DNA from: Rubeoparvulum massiliense
GTDB lineage: Bacteria; Bacillota; Bacilli; Rubeoparvulales; Rubeoparvulaceae
Direction of reading: 5' to 3'
DNA length: 64,000 nucleotides
Assembly: GCF_001049895.1 (NCBI RefSeq)
Contig: NZ_CVPE01000006.1
Location: forward strand, 62,001 to 126,000
Shown here: one piece after another, positions 42,357-50,481 of the stretch
Layout of the letters: each line of letters starts with the position of its first letter
Position numbering within the stretch: position 1 is the first letter of the stretch
Made by a program: the position numbers and the translations under genes
Notes under the pieces: model-generated
What the model was told of the DNA's origin: nothing
The model's input: the letters and a program-made list of their open reading frames with translations, nothing else
Database searches by the model: none

Positions 42357-42371
42357 AAAGTTCCGAAAATT
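42357..42371 (+). promoter_or_regulatory. Possible CodY box between the divergent peptide-transport genes
   Basis: AAAGTTCCGAAAATT matches the CodY consensus AATTTTCWGAAAATT at 12 of 15 positions. It is next to a minus-strand TATAAT (42349-42354) for the binding-protein gene and upstream of a plus-strand TATAAT (42398-42403). Repression of peptide uptake in nutrient-rich growth would fit known CodY targets. Confidence 0.4.
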
Positions 42372-42516
42372 TTGTTTATAAAATCTTTACTGAAATTTAT
42401 AATTTTTTTACCTATTGAAAAAACCTACTTTACTTCATCCCTTAGAATCGGTACGGTGGAAATCAAACAATTCACTTCAATCTATGGAGAGGGTATCGCA
42501 AAGGGAGGGTGTAAAC

Positions 42517-43371
42517 ATGATGTCACCGAGGAAAAAAAGGTATCGGGAGATCACTGCACGTCTAGTCAAAAATAAAAGCGCTATGATTGGCGCAACACTT
42601 GTCCTCATTTTTGTTATCTTAGCCATCTTAGCACCCTTGATTGCACCGTATGATCCAGAAGCGATCAATTTGGGGGAACGCTTACAAGCACCCTCGGCGG
42701 ATCACTGGTGTGGTACCGATGATAAGGGGCGAGATATTTTCAGTCGACTTCTCTATGGTGCACAGCTTTCCTTAACTGTAGGTGTTGTCTCTGTGGCCAT
42801 CGGAGCATTTTTTGGGATCTTATTAGGATTGCTATCTGGTTACTATGGAGGGTGGGTGGATGCCATCATCATGCGCTGCATCGATGTTTTACTGGCCTTT
42901 CCAGGCTTGCTTTTAGCCTTAGCCATTGTGAGTGCCCTCGGACCAGGCTTAGTCAATGTGATGATTGCAGTAGGGATCTTCTCCATTCCCGCCTTTGCAC
43001 GGATCGTTCGTGGCTCTACGTTAGAGGTGAAGAAGCTGGAGTATGTGGAAGCGGTAAAGGCTCTTGGTGCCAATGATGTGCGGATTATTATGGGACATAT
43101 TCTACCTAATATTTTTTCTCCCATCATTGTCCAAGCTACCCTGCGGGTCGCTTCTGCCATCTTAACAGCTGCAGGACTCTCCTTCTTAGGGCTCGGTGCA
43201 CAGCCTCCTACACCAGAATGGGGCGCGATGCTTAGTGATGGACGGAGTTACTTATGGAATGCACCCTATATTGCTACTTTCCCAGGCTTAGCGATTTCGT
43301 TGGTGGTAATTGGCTTTAACTTATTCGGTGATGGTTTACGTGATGCACTCGATCCAAGGATGAAAGGTTAA
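42517..43371 (+). CDS. Peptide ABC transporter permease, DppC/OppC-like
   Basis: 285 residues from the ATG at 42517 (GGGAGG upstream); an extension to 42415 lacks a binding site and is not family-like. About six transmembrane helices; N-terminal KNKSAMIGATLVLIFVILAILAPL, GTDDKGRDIFSRLLYGAQLSL and the inner-membrane EAA loop EAVKALGANDVRIIMGHILPNI. Partner of the DppB-like permease that follows; here the C gene precedes the B gene, the reverse of the usual dpp/opp order. Confidence 0.9.
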   Translation: MMSPRKKRYREITARLVKNKSAMIGATLVLIFVILAILAPLIAPYDPEAINLGERLQAPSADHWCGTDDKGRDIFSRLLYGAQLSLTVGVVSVAIGAFFGILLGLLSGYYGGWVDAIIMRCIDVLLAFPGLLLALAIVSALGPGLVNVMIAVGIFSIPAFARIVRGSTLEVKKLEYVEAVKALGANDVRIIMGHILPNIFSPIIVQATLRVASAILTAAGLSFLGLGAQPPTPEWGAMLSDGRSYLWNAPYIATFPGLAISLVVIGFNLFGDGLRDALDPRMKG

Positions 43372-43385
43372 AGGGGGGAATCCAG

Positions 43386-44306
43386 ATGTTTGTTTATACT
43401 ATCCGGCGTTTATTACAGACGATCCCTGTCATATTAGGTGTTATTCTGGTTGTCTTCCTGATCATGCAGATGGTGCCCGGCGATCCTGCCCAGATTCTAG
43501 CTGGTGAGAGCGCCACCGATGAGCAGGTACAGGAGCTCCGTCATCAGCTCGGGTTGGACAAGCCCTTGCTGGTCCAATATGTGGATTATGTGGTTCAAGT
43601 GGCACAAGGGGATCTAGGCACATCCATTCGTAGCCATCGTCCTGTATTGGATGAGATTCTTGTTCGTCTCCCAACAACCATGCAATTGGCTACAGCAAGT
43701 ATTGTGATCACCATTGTTTTAGGCTTATTCGTTGGGATTATCTCAGCAACACGCCAGCACACCTGGATCGACTTCTCCAGTATGTTGGTGGCGCTTATTG
43801 GGGTTTCGCTACCGAACTTCTGGCTTGGGTTGATGCTCATCTTGGCCTTTGCTGTACAGTGGCCCATCTTTCCGGTGGCAGGCTGGGGGAGCTGGAGTCA
43901 TGTGGTTCTTCCTGCCATTACGCTAGGAACAGGTGGTGCCGCCATCGTTGCAAGGATGACGCGCTCGAGCATGCTAGAGGTGATCAACCAGGACTATATT
44001 CGAACGGCTCGATCCAAAGGGGTGAAGGAGCGGATTATCACGTATAAGCACGCCCTTCGCAATGCCTTGATTCCCGTCATCACGGTGGTAGGCTTACAGT
44101 TCGGTGCCTTGCTTGGAGGAACGGTCCTAACAGAGTCCGTCTTTGCTATCAATGGTTTAGGAAGGTTGATGGTGGATGCCATTCGTATGCGTGACCTCCC
44201 CTTAGTTCAGGGCTCTGTACTTGTGGTATCTCTCATCTTCGTCACCGTGAATCTAGTCGTCGATCTATTATATAAGGTCTTCAATAAACGAATTGAGCTA
44301 TCCTAG
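43386..44306 (+). CDS. Peptide ABC transporter permease, DppB/OppB-like
   Basis: 306 residues, six transmembrane segments. Typical N-terminus (RRLLQTIPVILGVILVVFLIM..VPGDPA), LGLDKPLLVQYVDYV, GDLGTSIRSHRPVLDEI and EAA loop (RTARSKGVKERIITYKHALRNALIP). Forms the membrane channel with the DppC-like protein encoded 14 bases upstream. Confidence 0.92.
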   Translation: MFVYTIRRLLQTIPVILGVILVVFLIMQMVPGDPAQILAGESATDEQVQELRHQLGLDKPLLVQYVDYVVQVAQGDLGTSIRSHRPVLDEILVRLPTTMQLATASIVITIVLGLFVGIISATRQHTWIDFSSMLVALIGVSLPNFWLGLMLILAFAVQWPIFPVAGWGSWSHVVLPAITLGTGGAAIVARMTRSSMLEVINQDYIRTARSKGVKERIITYKHALRNALIPVITVVGLQFGALLGGTVLTESVFAINGLGRLMVDAIRMRDLPLVQGSVLVVSLIFVTVNLVVDLLYKVFNKRIELS

Positions 44307-44318
44307 GAGGTGAGGTTG

Positions 44319-45371
44319 ATGACAGCACAGGAAGAATGCTTATTAGAAATAGAACAATTGGTGACAGAGCTAGAGATTTCAGTAGGAAGGGTTCGGGCTC
44401 TCGATGGTGTCAGCCTTACGATCAAGCGTGGTGAAACACTAGGTCTTGTGGGGGAATCTGGCTGTGGTAAAAGTCTCACCTCCCTTTCCATCATGAAGCT
44501 GCTTCCCAAGGGCATTGGTCGCATTACGGAAGGAAAGATCCGCTTTCAAGGGCAGGATCTGGTTCCCCTTTCTGAGGATGAGATGCGTTCCATCCGTGGT
44601 AATCAAATCTCCATGATCTTTCAAGAGCCCATGACATCCTTGAATCCTGTTCTCACCATTGGGGAGCAGATTGGGGAGGTGCTACGGATCCATCAAAAGC
44701 TGAATCGGAAGGAAGCGAAGGAGAAAGCCATAGAGATGCTCCAACTGGTTGGTATTCCTTCGCCAGAGAAGCGGTTCAAGCAGTATCCCCATGAGCTAAG
44801 TGGTGGGATGCGGCAGCGGGTGATGATCGCCATTGCCCTGGCGTGTAAACCGACATTATTGATCGCTGATGAGCCAACCACAGCGTTGGATGTGACCATT
44901 CAAGCGCAGATCATTCATTTGATGAAGGAGCTACAAGGGGAATTTGGGATGGCCATTCTGTTTATCACCCATGACCTCGGGGTGGTAGCTGAGACCTGTG
45001 ATCGTGTCTGTGTGATGTATGCGGGGCAGGTGGTAGAGGAAGGGGAGACTCAGGCGCTCTTTCGTGAACCCTATCATCCTTATACAGAGGGATTGCTTGC
45101 ATCCATTCCGAAGTTAACAGAGGAGAGAGAACGGCTGGAGGTGATCCCAGGTCATGTACCGGGCTTACATCAGATGTCCCAGGGATGTCGCTTCGCCCCC
45201 CGCTGTGCAAAGGCAAAGGAGCGCTGTCACGTTGAGTTGCCTCCATTGCGTGAGCTATCCAACGGACGGAAGGTCCGATGTTGGAAGGTAACGGAAAGAG
45301 AGCAAGCTACACAAGGCAAAGGGGCAGAAGTAGTAGGGAAAGGAGGAGTACAACATGTGGAATCAGAATGA
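44319..45371 (+). CDS. Peptide ABC transporter ATP-binding protein, DppD/OppD-like
   Basis: 350 residues from the ATG at 44319, eight bases after AGGAGG; an upstream GTG overlaps that site. Walker [12 protein letters not shown]-loop [12 protein letters not shown], signature LSGGMRQR, Walker [13 protein letters not shown], and the C-terminal oligopeptide extension with the Cys-rich [14 protein letters not shown] motif that binds an iron-sulfur cluster in the DppD family. Overlaps the next ATPase gene by 17 bases. Confidence 0.92.
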   Translation: MTAQEECLLEIEQLVTELEISVGRVRALDGVSLTIKRGETLGLVGESGCGKSLTSLSIMKLLPKGIGRITEGKIRFQGQDLVPLSEDEMRSIRGNQISMIFQEPMTSLNPVLTIGEQIGEVLRIHQKLNRKEAKEKAIEMLQLVGIPSPEKRFKQYPHELSGGMRQRVMIAIALACKPTLLIADEPTTALDVTIQAQIIHLMKELQGEFGMAILFITHDLGVVAETCDRVCVMYAGQVVEEGETQALFREPYHPYTEGLLASIPKLTEERERLEVIPGHVPGLHQMSQGCRFAPRCAKAKERCHVELPPLRELSNGRKVRCWKVTEREQATQGKGAEVVGKGGVQHVESE

Positions 45372-46386
45372 AGGAGCAAGCTCTCATGGACAGACTGCTA
45401 GCGATGTTCAACAACCTCCTTTATTAGATATTCGTGATCTTAAGGTGCATTTTCCCTTAAAGGGTGGAATCCTGGGGAAAACGGTGAATGTGGTCCGTGC
45501 AGTAGATGGCATTCGCTTTCAGATTCATGCGGGGGAGACGGTAAGTATCGTTGGAGAATCAGGCTGTGGTAAATCGACCACCGGCCGAGCCATTCTTCGC
45601 CTCGTCGAGCCTACTGCTGGAGAAGTATATTATGATGGCAAGGATTTGCTCAGTCTATCAAAAGCAGAGATGCGAAAAATGCGTAGCCAAATGCAGATCA
45701 TTTTCCAGGATCCTTTCGCATCCTTGAATCCGCGCCAGACCATTCGTCAAATCTTGCAGGAAGCACTGGAGATTCAACAAGTGGTTCCCCGTGAACAGTA
45801 CGCAGAGCGCTTGAACCAATTGATTGAACGTGTGGGTCTGCGTCCTGAAGCCCTCGATCGTTATCCCCATGAATTCAGCGGTGGACAACGACAACGGATC
45901 GGGATCGCCCGTGCTTTAGCGGTTGAACCACGGTTTATCATCTGTGATGAAGCCGTCTCCGCCCTCGATGTTTCTATTCAAGCTCAGGTACTGAATCTAT
46001 TACAGGATTTGCAGGAGCTCTATCAGCTTACCTATCTTTTTATCGCCCATGATTTAGCGGTGGTACGTCATATCTCCGACCGGATTATTGTCATGTATCT
46101 TGGCAAGATTGTGGAGATTGCGAAGAAAGAGACGCTCTTCTCTCAACCGTTGCACCCATATACTAAGGCATTGCTCTCCTCCATTCCCACAGTGGAAGCA
46201 GGAGAACGAAAGGAACGGATTATCCTGAAGGGAGAAGTACCTTCACCCCTCAATCCCCCTCAAGGCTGCCATTTCCATACCCGTTGTCCCATGGCAACCA
46301 CAGCTTGTAAAACAGTAGTACCAACCCTCCGTGAGGTTGGTCCTGATCATGCCGTCTCCTGCTTACTCTATCAGGAGAACGATTAA
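45355..46386 (+). CDS. Peptide ABC transporter ATP-binding protein, DppF/OppF-like
   Basis: 343 residues. Walker [12 protein letters not shown]-loop [15 protein letters not shown], signature FSGGQRQR, Walker [13 protein letters not shown], and C-terminal [14 protein letters not shown]. Note DEAVSALD rather than DEPTSALD, as usual for OppF/DppF. Heterodimer partner of the preceding ATPase. A chromate-transport pair follows 20 bases later with its own binding site and may be co-transcribed. Confidence 0.92.
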   Translation: MWNQNEGASSHGQTASDVQQPPLLDIRDLKVHFPLKGGILGKTVNVVRAVDGIRFQIHAGETVSIVGESGCGKSTTGRAILRLVEPTAGEVYYDGKDLLSLSKAEMRKMRSQMQIIFQDPFASLNPRQTIRQILQEALEIQQVVPREQYAERLNQLIERVGLRPEALDRYPHEFSGGQRQRIGIARALAVEPRFIICDEAVSALDVSIQAQVLNLLQDLQELYQLTYLFIAHDLAVVRHISDRIIVMYLGKIVEIAKKETLFSQPLHPYTKALLSSIPTVEAGERKERIILKGEVPSPLNPPQGCHFHTRCPMATTACKTVVPTLREVGPDHAVSCLLYQEND

Positions 46387-46406
46387 TGGAATAAGGAGTC
46401 TATGAC

Positions 46407-46955
46407 ATGCTACGAATCTATGGTGAACTTTTTCTAGGATTTTTTCGTGCAGGAATCTTTGGTTATGGAGGCGGTCCTGCCTCTATTCCCTTGATGCATG
46501 AAGAGGCCGTCAAACGTTATCATTGGCTGACAGATGAAGAATTTGCAGATATTTTAGCGTTAGGCAATACATTGCCTGGTCCCATCGCTACGAAAATGTC
46601 GGGCTATATCGGATATCGTGTTGCTGGGGTCATGGGGTTAATTGTTGCTCTCGTGGCAACCATTGTTCCCACCGTGCTACTCATGGGGTTATTTCTTGGC
46701 TTTCTCATGCAGTATAAGGATTCGCCACGAGTGCAAGGGATCACAACAGCCATTCAGCCAGTGATTGCTGTGATGCTGTTGAAAATGTCCTATGATTTCT
46801 TAAAGAAAGCTACAATGAAGCAGGGTCTCAAAAAGACAATTTTCCTCGCATTACTTAGTGTGATCTTCCTGCTTGTGCTGGATCTTCATCCAGCCATTTT
46901 CATTATCGCTATCATGGTGTTGGCCTTCTTGCCACGAAAGGGGGATAAAGCATGA
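46407..46955 (+). CDS. Chromate transporter, first half-size subunit (ChrA N-domain type)
   Basis: 182 residues, about five to six transmembrane segments. CHR-family motif: FLGFFRAGIFGYGGGPASIPLMHEEAV, LALGNTLPGPIATKMSGYIGYR. The single-domain form works as a pair with the next gene; similar pairs in Bacillus (YwrB/YwrA) belong to the chromate ion transporter family. Start after AAGGAG. May be the end of the peptide-transporter operon, with no evident functional link. Confidence 0.88.
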   Translation: MLRIYGELFLGFFRAGIFGYGGGPASIPLMHEEAVKRYHWLTDEEFADILALGNTLPGPIATKMSGYIGYRVAGVMGLIVALVATIVPTVLLMGLFLGFLMQYKDSPRVQGITTAIQPVIAVMLLKMSYDFLKKATMKQGLKKTIFLALLSVIFLLVLDLHPAIFIIAIMVLAFLPRKGDKA

Positions 46956-47482
46956 AGTACTGGGAGATCTTCGTGGCATTTTTTATCCCTGGTATTTTAG
47001 GATATGGTGGGGGTCCATCCTCCATCCCCCTTGTACAGCATGAGGTGGTGAATCGTTTTGGCTGGCTAACCATGGATGAGTTTGCCAATATTCTGGCGCT
47101 CGGCAATATGTTACCTGGACCCATCGCTACCAAGATGGCAGGGTATATCGGCTATGAGGAGGGGGGACTGTTAGGATCCCTCGTTGCCATTGGAGCGACG
47201 GTTCTACCATCTTTGCTGGCGATGATGCTTCTCTTTAAACTGATCTATAAGCATAAGGATTCTCCCAAGGTGAAGCGGATGGCCAATATGATCCGTCCAG
47301 TCATCGCCATTCTACTCGCAGGGATTGCCTTAGATTTTTTGCTGAGGACATGGGGTAATAGCGGGGGCTTGCAAGCGGTAGGAATTGCAGTGGTAAGCTT
47401 TTTCTTACTGGAGAAGATAAAAGTACATCCTGCATTTGTGATTCTTTTAGCCATGGGATATGGTGCCTTTATCCTAGGTTAG
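46952..47482 (+). CDS. Chromate transporter, second half-size subunit
   Basis: 176 residues, overlapping the first half by ATGA. It repeats the motif (FFIPGILGYGGGPSSIPLVQHEVV, LALGNMLPGPIATKMAGYIGYE) in what is expected to be opposite membrane topology. The pair would form a functional CHR transporter that expels chromate or carries sulfate-like anions. Confidence 0.88.
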   Translation: MKYWEIFVAFFIPGILGYGGGPSSIPLVQHEVVNRFGWLTMDEFANILALGNMLPGPIATKMAGYIGYEEGGLLGSLVAIGATVLPSLLAMMLLFKLIYKHKDSPKVKRMANMIRPVIAILLAGIALDFLLRTWGNSGGLQAVGIAVVSFFLLEKIKVHPAFVILLAMGYGAFILG

Positions 47483-47548
47483 GGGGATTGCCCCACCCAA
47501 ATCAAATATTAGTATAATAGAATTGAGAGAATTGTCATAATTATTTCC

Positions 47549-47597
47549 TTGTTTACTTTAACGTAGCGCAGTATAGTAAGAAGTAATATCTACTGCG
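47549..47597 (+). promoter_or_regulatory. Promoter of the YesMN-like operon with an inverted repeat
   Basis: -35 TTGTTT (47549-47554), 17-base spacer, -10 TATAGT (47572-47577). A perfect 7-bp inverted repeat CGCAGTA (47567-47573)/TACTGCG (47591-47597) overlaps the -10 and start site. It could be an operator or form an early hairpin in the mRNA. Confidence 0.55.
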
Positions 47598-47606
47598 AAA
47601 TCAGGG

Positions 47607-48389
47607 ATGGCAATGATTAGCTTTCAAACCTTCACCATTTTTATATTGCTTGCGGTAGTAGCTCCTATTATAGGGGCTATTACTATATTATTTATCATCT
47701 TGTTTGAGCGAAAATTAGCCATTGTGGAGCAGCGCCATGTGCAGGAGATCTTGGAGCAGGAATTGCATCATACCCAATATCTGCAGTTAAATCAGCAGAT
47801 TCAACCGCATTTTCTCTTCAATTCTCTTAATGCCATTTTGAGTTTGGCCCGCTTACAGCGGATTTCTGAATTGATCAATGCCCTCGAGCATTTTTCAGCT
47901 TTTTTAAAAGGAAAGCATCAGCAGCAGGCTACACTTCTTACCATTGAGGATGAGCTCAGCTATACCCAGCACTATTTGGCCATTCAGCAGTTGCGTTTTG
48001 GGAGCCGCCTTCATGTGGAGATGGAGTGTAGTGACGAGGCAGTATGTGGTTTAATTCCACCGTTTCTGATTCAAACCTTGGTGGAGAATAGCTTCAAGCA
48101 TGGACTAGAGCAGACTCGTGGTCATGTCCAATTGCATATCCGCATGAAGCGCGAGGACGAACAGATGATTTTGCAGGTGAGTAATACCAGTCCTAAGGTA
48201 GCTGTATCTACACCGCCATCCCCATCGGGATATGGGTTAGAAAACATACAGCGTCGGCTACAGTTGCTCTTTCCCGAGAATACAACGGTAAAGCTCGTGC
48301 GAGGAGAAGGGGAAGTAAGTGTGATCGTTTGCTGGCCCTTTATCCGTGAGGGAGAAAAGAATCCATGGCTGGAGGTGAACCCATCTTGA
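47607..48389 (+). CDS. Sensor histidine kinase, LytS/YesM family, minimal sensor
   Basis: 260 residues. One N-terminal hydrophobic stretch (about 5-33), no extracellular sensor, then the His_kinase domain with LQLNQQIQPHFLFNSLNAI (phosphorylated His in QPHFLFN) and an ATPase domain with FLIQTLVENSFKHG (N-box) and GYGLENIQRRLQLLF (G-box). Such short kinases usually sense through a membrane partner. The response regulator overlaps its stop, and a polytopic membrane protein follows, making that protein the candidate sensor or target. Confidence 0.85.
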   Translation: MAMISFQTFTIFILLAVVAPIIGAITILFIILFERKLAIVEQRHVQEILEQELHHTQYLQLNQQIQPHFLFNSLNAILSLARLQRISELINALEHFSAFLKGKHQQQATLLTIEDELSYTQHYLAIQQLRFGSRLHVEMECSDEAVCGLIPPFLIQTLVENSFKHGLEQTRGHVQLHIRMKREDEQMILQVSNTSPKVAVSTPPSPSGYGLENIQRRLQLLFPENTTVKLVRGEGEVSVIVCWPFIREGEKNPWLEVNPS

Positions 48390-49105
48390 ATCTTCTTATT
48401 GTGGATGATGAGACATTAGAAGTGGAGCAACTAGAATACTTAATTGAATCACTCTATCCGGCATGGCAAATTTTCAAGGCCTATGATGGTAAGGAAGCAT
48501 TGGATGTGGCGACCTCCGTTGTGTTTGATCTTGCTTTGTTGGATATCCATCTACCAGAGATGTCCGGTCTCCAATTAGGTAGTGCGCTACGGGAGAAGCA
48601 GCCTGAGCTAGATATTGTTATGGTCACCGCCTCCCATGACTTCTACGCAGCGCAGCAGTCGATTAAACTAGGGGTGGTAGACTATCTAACGAAGCCGATC
48701 ATCCGCAAGGAGCTGGAACAGATCCTCAAGCGCTATGAACTGGGACAGACACCGATTATTCCACCAGAATACTGCGATATTGTCGGAGAGGCCATTCTCT
48801 TTATGCATCGTCACTATGATGAGCATCTTTCCCTCTCCATCGTAGCTTCTTGGATTCATGTCAATCCTTCGTATTTGAGTCGCAAGTTTCATGAGGAGGT
48901 GAAGGTCCCTTTCTCAGAATATCTGAATCAATACCGGATTGAGATGTCGAAGAAGTGGCTCGTGGAAAATCCTGATCTCACCATTGGGGAAATTGCGGAG
49001 AAGGTAGGCTTTTCTAATCAGTACTATTTTAGTACACTCTTTCGAAAGAGTGTAGGGATGAGTCCCACACAATTTCGAAATCAGCAATCTGGTGATAACC
49101 AATGA
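48386..49105 (+). CDS. Response regulator with AraC-type DNA-binding domain (YesN-like)
   Basis: 239 residues from a TTG at 48386, with GGAGGTG nine bases upstream and the start overlapping the kinase stop (TTGA). An ATG at 48365 would add seven residues not seen in such regulators. Receiver domain with LLIVDDE, phospho-acceptor Asp in LALLDIHLPEMSG, Lys in VVDYLTKPI. C-terminal AraC/XylS helix-turn-helix pair (about 140-235; GEIAEKVGFSNQYYFSTLFRKSVGMSPTQFR). Probably controls the downstream membrane protein gene and its own promoter. Confidence 0.87.
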   Translation: MNLLIVDDETLEVEQLEYLIESLYPAWQIFKAYDGKEALDVATSVVFDLALLDIHLPEMSGLQLGSALREKQPELDIVMVTASHDFYAAQQSIKLGVVDYLTKPIIRKELEQILKRYELGQTPIIPPEYCDIVGEAILFMHRHYDEHLSLSIVASWIHVNPSYLSRKFHEEVKVPFSEYLNQYRIEMSKKWLVENPDLTIGEIAEKVGFSNQYYFSTLFRKSVGMSPTQFRNQQSGDNQ

Positions 49106-50439
49106 GAGGCAGTGTGGAACGAGAGCGCGGTTGGGGAGTCGGCTTAACTTCATCCTTGTTACTTCTCCGTTGGATCGATGGTAGTATCATTATCCTATCC
49201 TACTATTATTTACAGCCCTTTGGGTTACTAGGCTTAGCCATCTCATTGTTGGTTAGTTCTCTTCTCTTACTGACCTATCCGCCCTTGATGCGCTGGATCG
49301 AGAAAAATCAACAAGGCTTCTGGTTTTTGACGGAGCAGGAGCGTCTGCGAAATCGCCAAACCTCCAAGGGGAAGAGAGGTTCGCTCCTCTTTCTTTCGCT
49401 CTTTAGTAGTGGCTGGCTTTTGCTTTTTCATAGTTGGTTGATAGCAGGCATACTGGTACTGGTTCTTCAACCGCCTATCTGGACTGCTTATTTACTCCTA
49501 CTATTACTCGTTCTGTTCATCACTCTTTTTCTCAGCGAGGGGAGGAGGGTGAGACTGATTCCTTGGGAGCTGTTCATTCTCTTTCTCTCATCCATTCTAT
49601 TGCCGCTCTTCTTTTTCGTCCGTCATGGTGTGGAGCCAGTCTATCAGGGAATCCGTCTCTATCATCCCTATATGCTCGTCTTGAACCATAAAGCCATGTG
49701 GCTCGCTGTGCTTACCGCTGCCATCGTACAGTGGGCGATTTACTGGATTGATGGTACCACCTGGTATTGGATGCAGAAGCAGTATGATGGCAAGCGTTCA
49801 AAAACCTATCTCGCTGCTGGATTTCTCCAAGTGAGTCTCGGTCTGCCCTTGCTAGCGATCCTTGCGATTTTTCTTTATCCTGGAAGCTATAATGGGATGG
49901 ATTGGTGGTATCATGCCATGCAGAGCCTCTTTCCCAATCCCTTGTTCTGGCAGGTGCTCATCGCTGCGCTGATGATCATGCTGATTTCCAGCTTCGCCTT
50001 TGAATTATTTACCTTTAAGACAATGTTAAGCCTTGCACTTTGGGAAGGAAGGGATCAGAAGCAACGGAGAGCTGATTCTACGCATTGGGTTTTCATCGTG
50101 GCCTACGCCCTTCTTTTACTAGGACTCTTTAGTTGGAGACCTTCACCATTTACATTATTCTATCTTTATCAAGGATTTGCGGTAGCAGTCCTTCCTCCTC
50201 TTTTCGTACTCTTAAAAGGAGGTTCTGCAATCAAGGGATTATGGCTCGGCGCAGGAGTTGCGTTCCTATGGGGTATGTTCCATTGGTATCAGGGTGGATC
50301 CGTGATCACATCGCTCTGGCAGATCTTACTACTCTCGATGGCATGGTCAGTTGGGACCTGGATCTTCAAGGGATTGAAAGGTAGGAGCCCAAAACAAATC
50401 CACTCCAATAGTGAGCATTCTATACAAAAACCAGTGTGA
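49102..50439 (+). CDS. Polytopic membrane protein of unknown function, coupled to the YesMN-like pair
   Basis: 445 residues with about 11-12 transmembrane segments, starting in an ATGA overlap with the response regulator gene. I do not recognise it with confidence. The middle (IYWIDGTTWYWMQKQYDGKRSKTYLAAG then a long hydrophobic stretch) faintly recalls the TM-adjacent QR..A....K.AR..... segment of sodium:solute symporters, but the sodium-binding motifs are not seen, and it may be a diverged relative. Tight coupling to a kinase without a sensor domain suggests it is either the sensory partner or the regulated transporter. Confidence 0.7.
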   Translation: MRGSVERERGWGVGLTSSLLLLRWIDGSIIILSYYYLQPFGLLGLAISLLVSSLLLLTYPPLMRWIEKNQQGFWFLTEQERLRNRQTSKGKRGSLLFLSLFSSGWLLLFHSWLIAGILVLVLQPPIWTAYLLLLLLVLFITLFLSEGRRVRLIPWELFILFLSSILLPLFFFVRHGVEPVYQGIRLYHPYMLVLNHKAMWLAVLTAAIVQWAIYWIDGTTWYWMQKQYDGKRSKTYLAAGFLQVSLGLPLLAILAIFLYPGSYNGMDWWYHAMQSLFPNPLFWQVLIAALMIMLISSFAFELFTFKTMLSLALWEGRDQKQRRADSTHWVFIVAYALLLLGLFSWRPSPFTLFYLYQGFAVAVLPPLFVLLKGGSAIKGLWLGAGVAFLWGMFHWYQGGSVITSLWQILLLSMAWSVGTWIFKGLKGRSPKQIHSNSEHSIQKPV

Positions 50440-50467
50440 GTACGTGAAACCCACACTGGTTTTTTTT
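50426..50467. terminator. Bidirectional terminator between convergent genes
   Basis: AAAAACCAGTGTG (50426-50438) pairs with CACACTGGTTTTT (50452-50464), with T tract to 50467 on the plus strand and A tract (T on minus) at 50426-50430. It serves both the membrane protein gene and the large activase gene. Confidence 0.92.
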
Positions 50468-50481
50468 GCATGATTCTCTAA

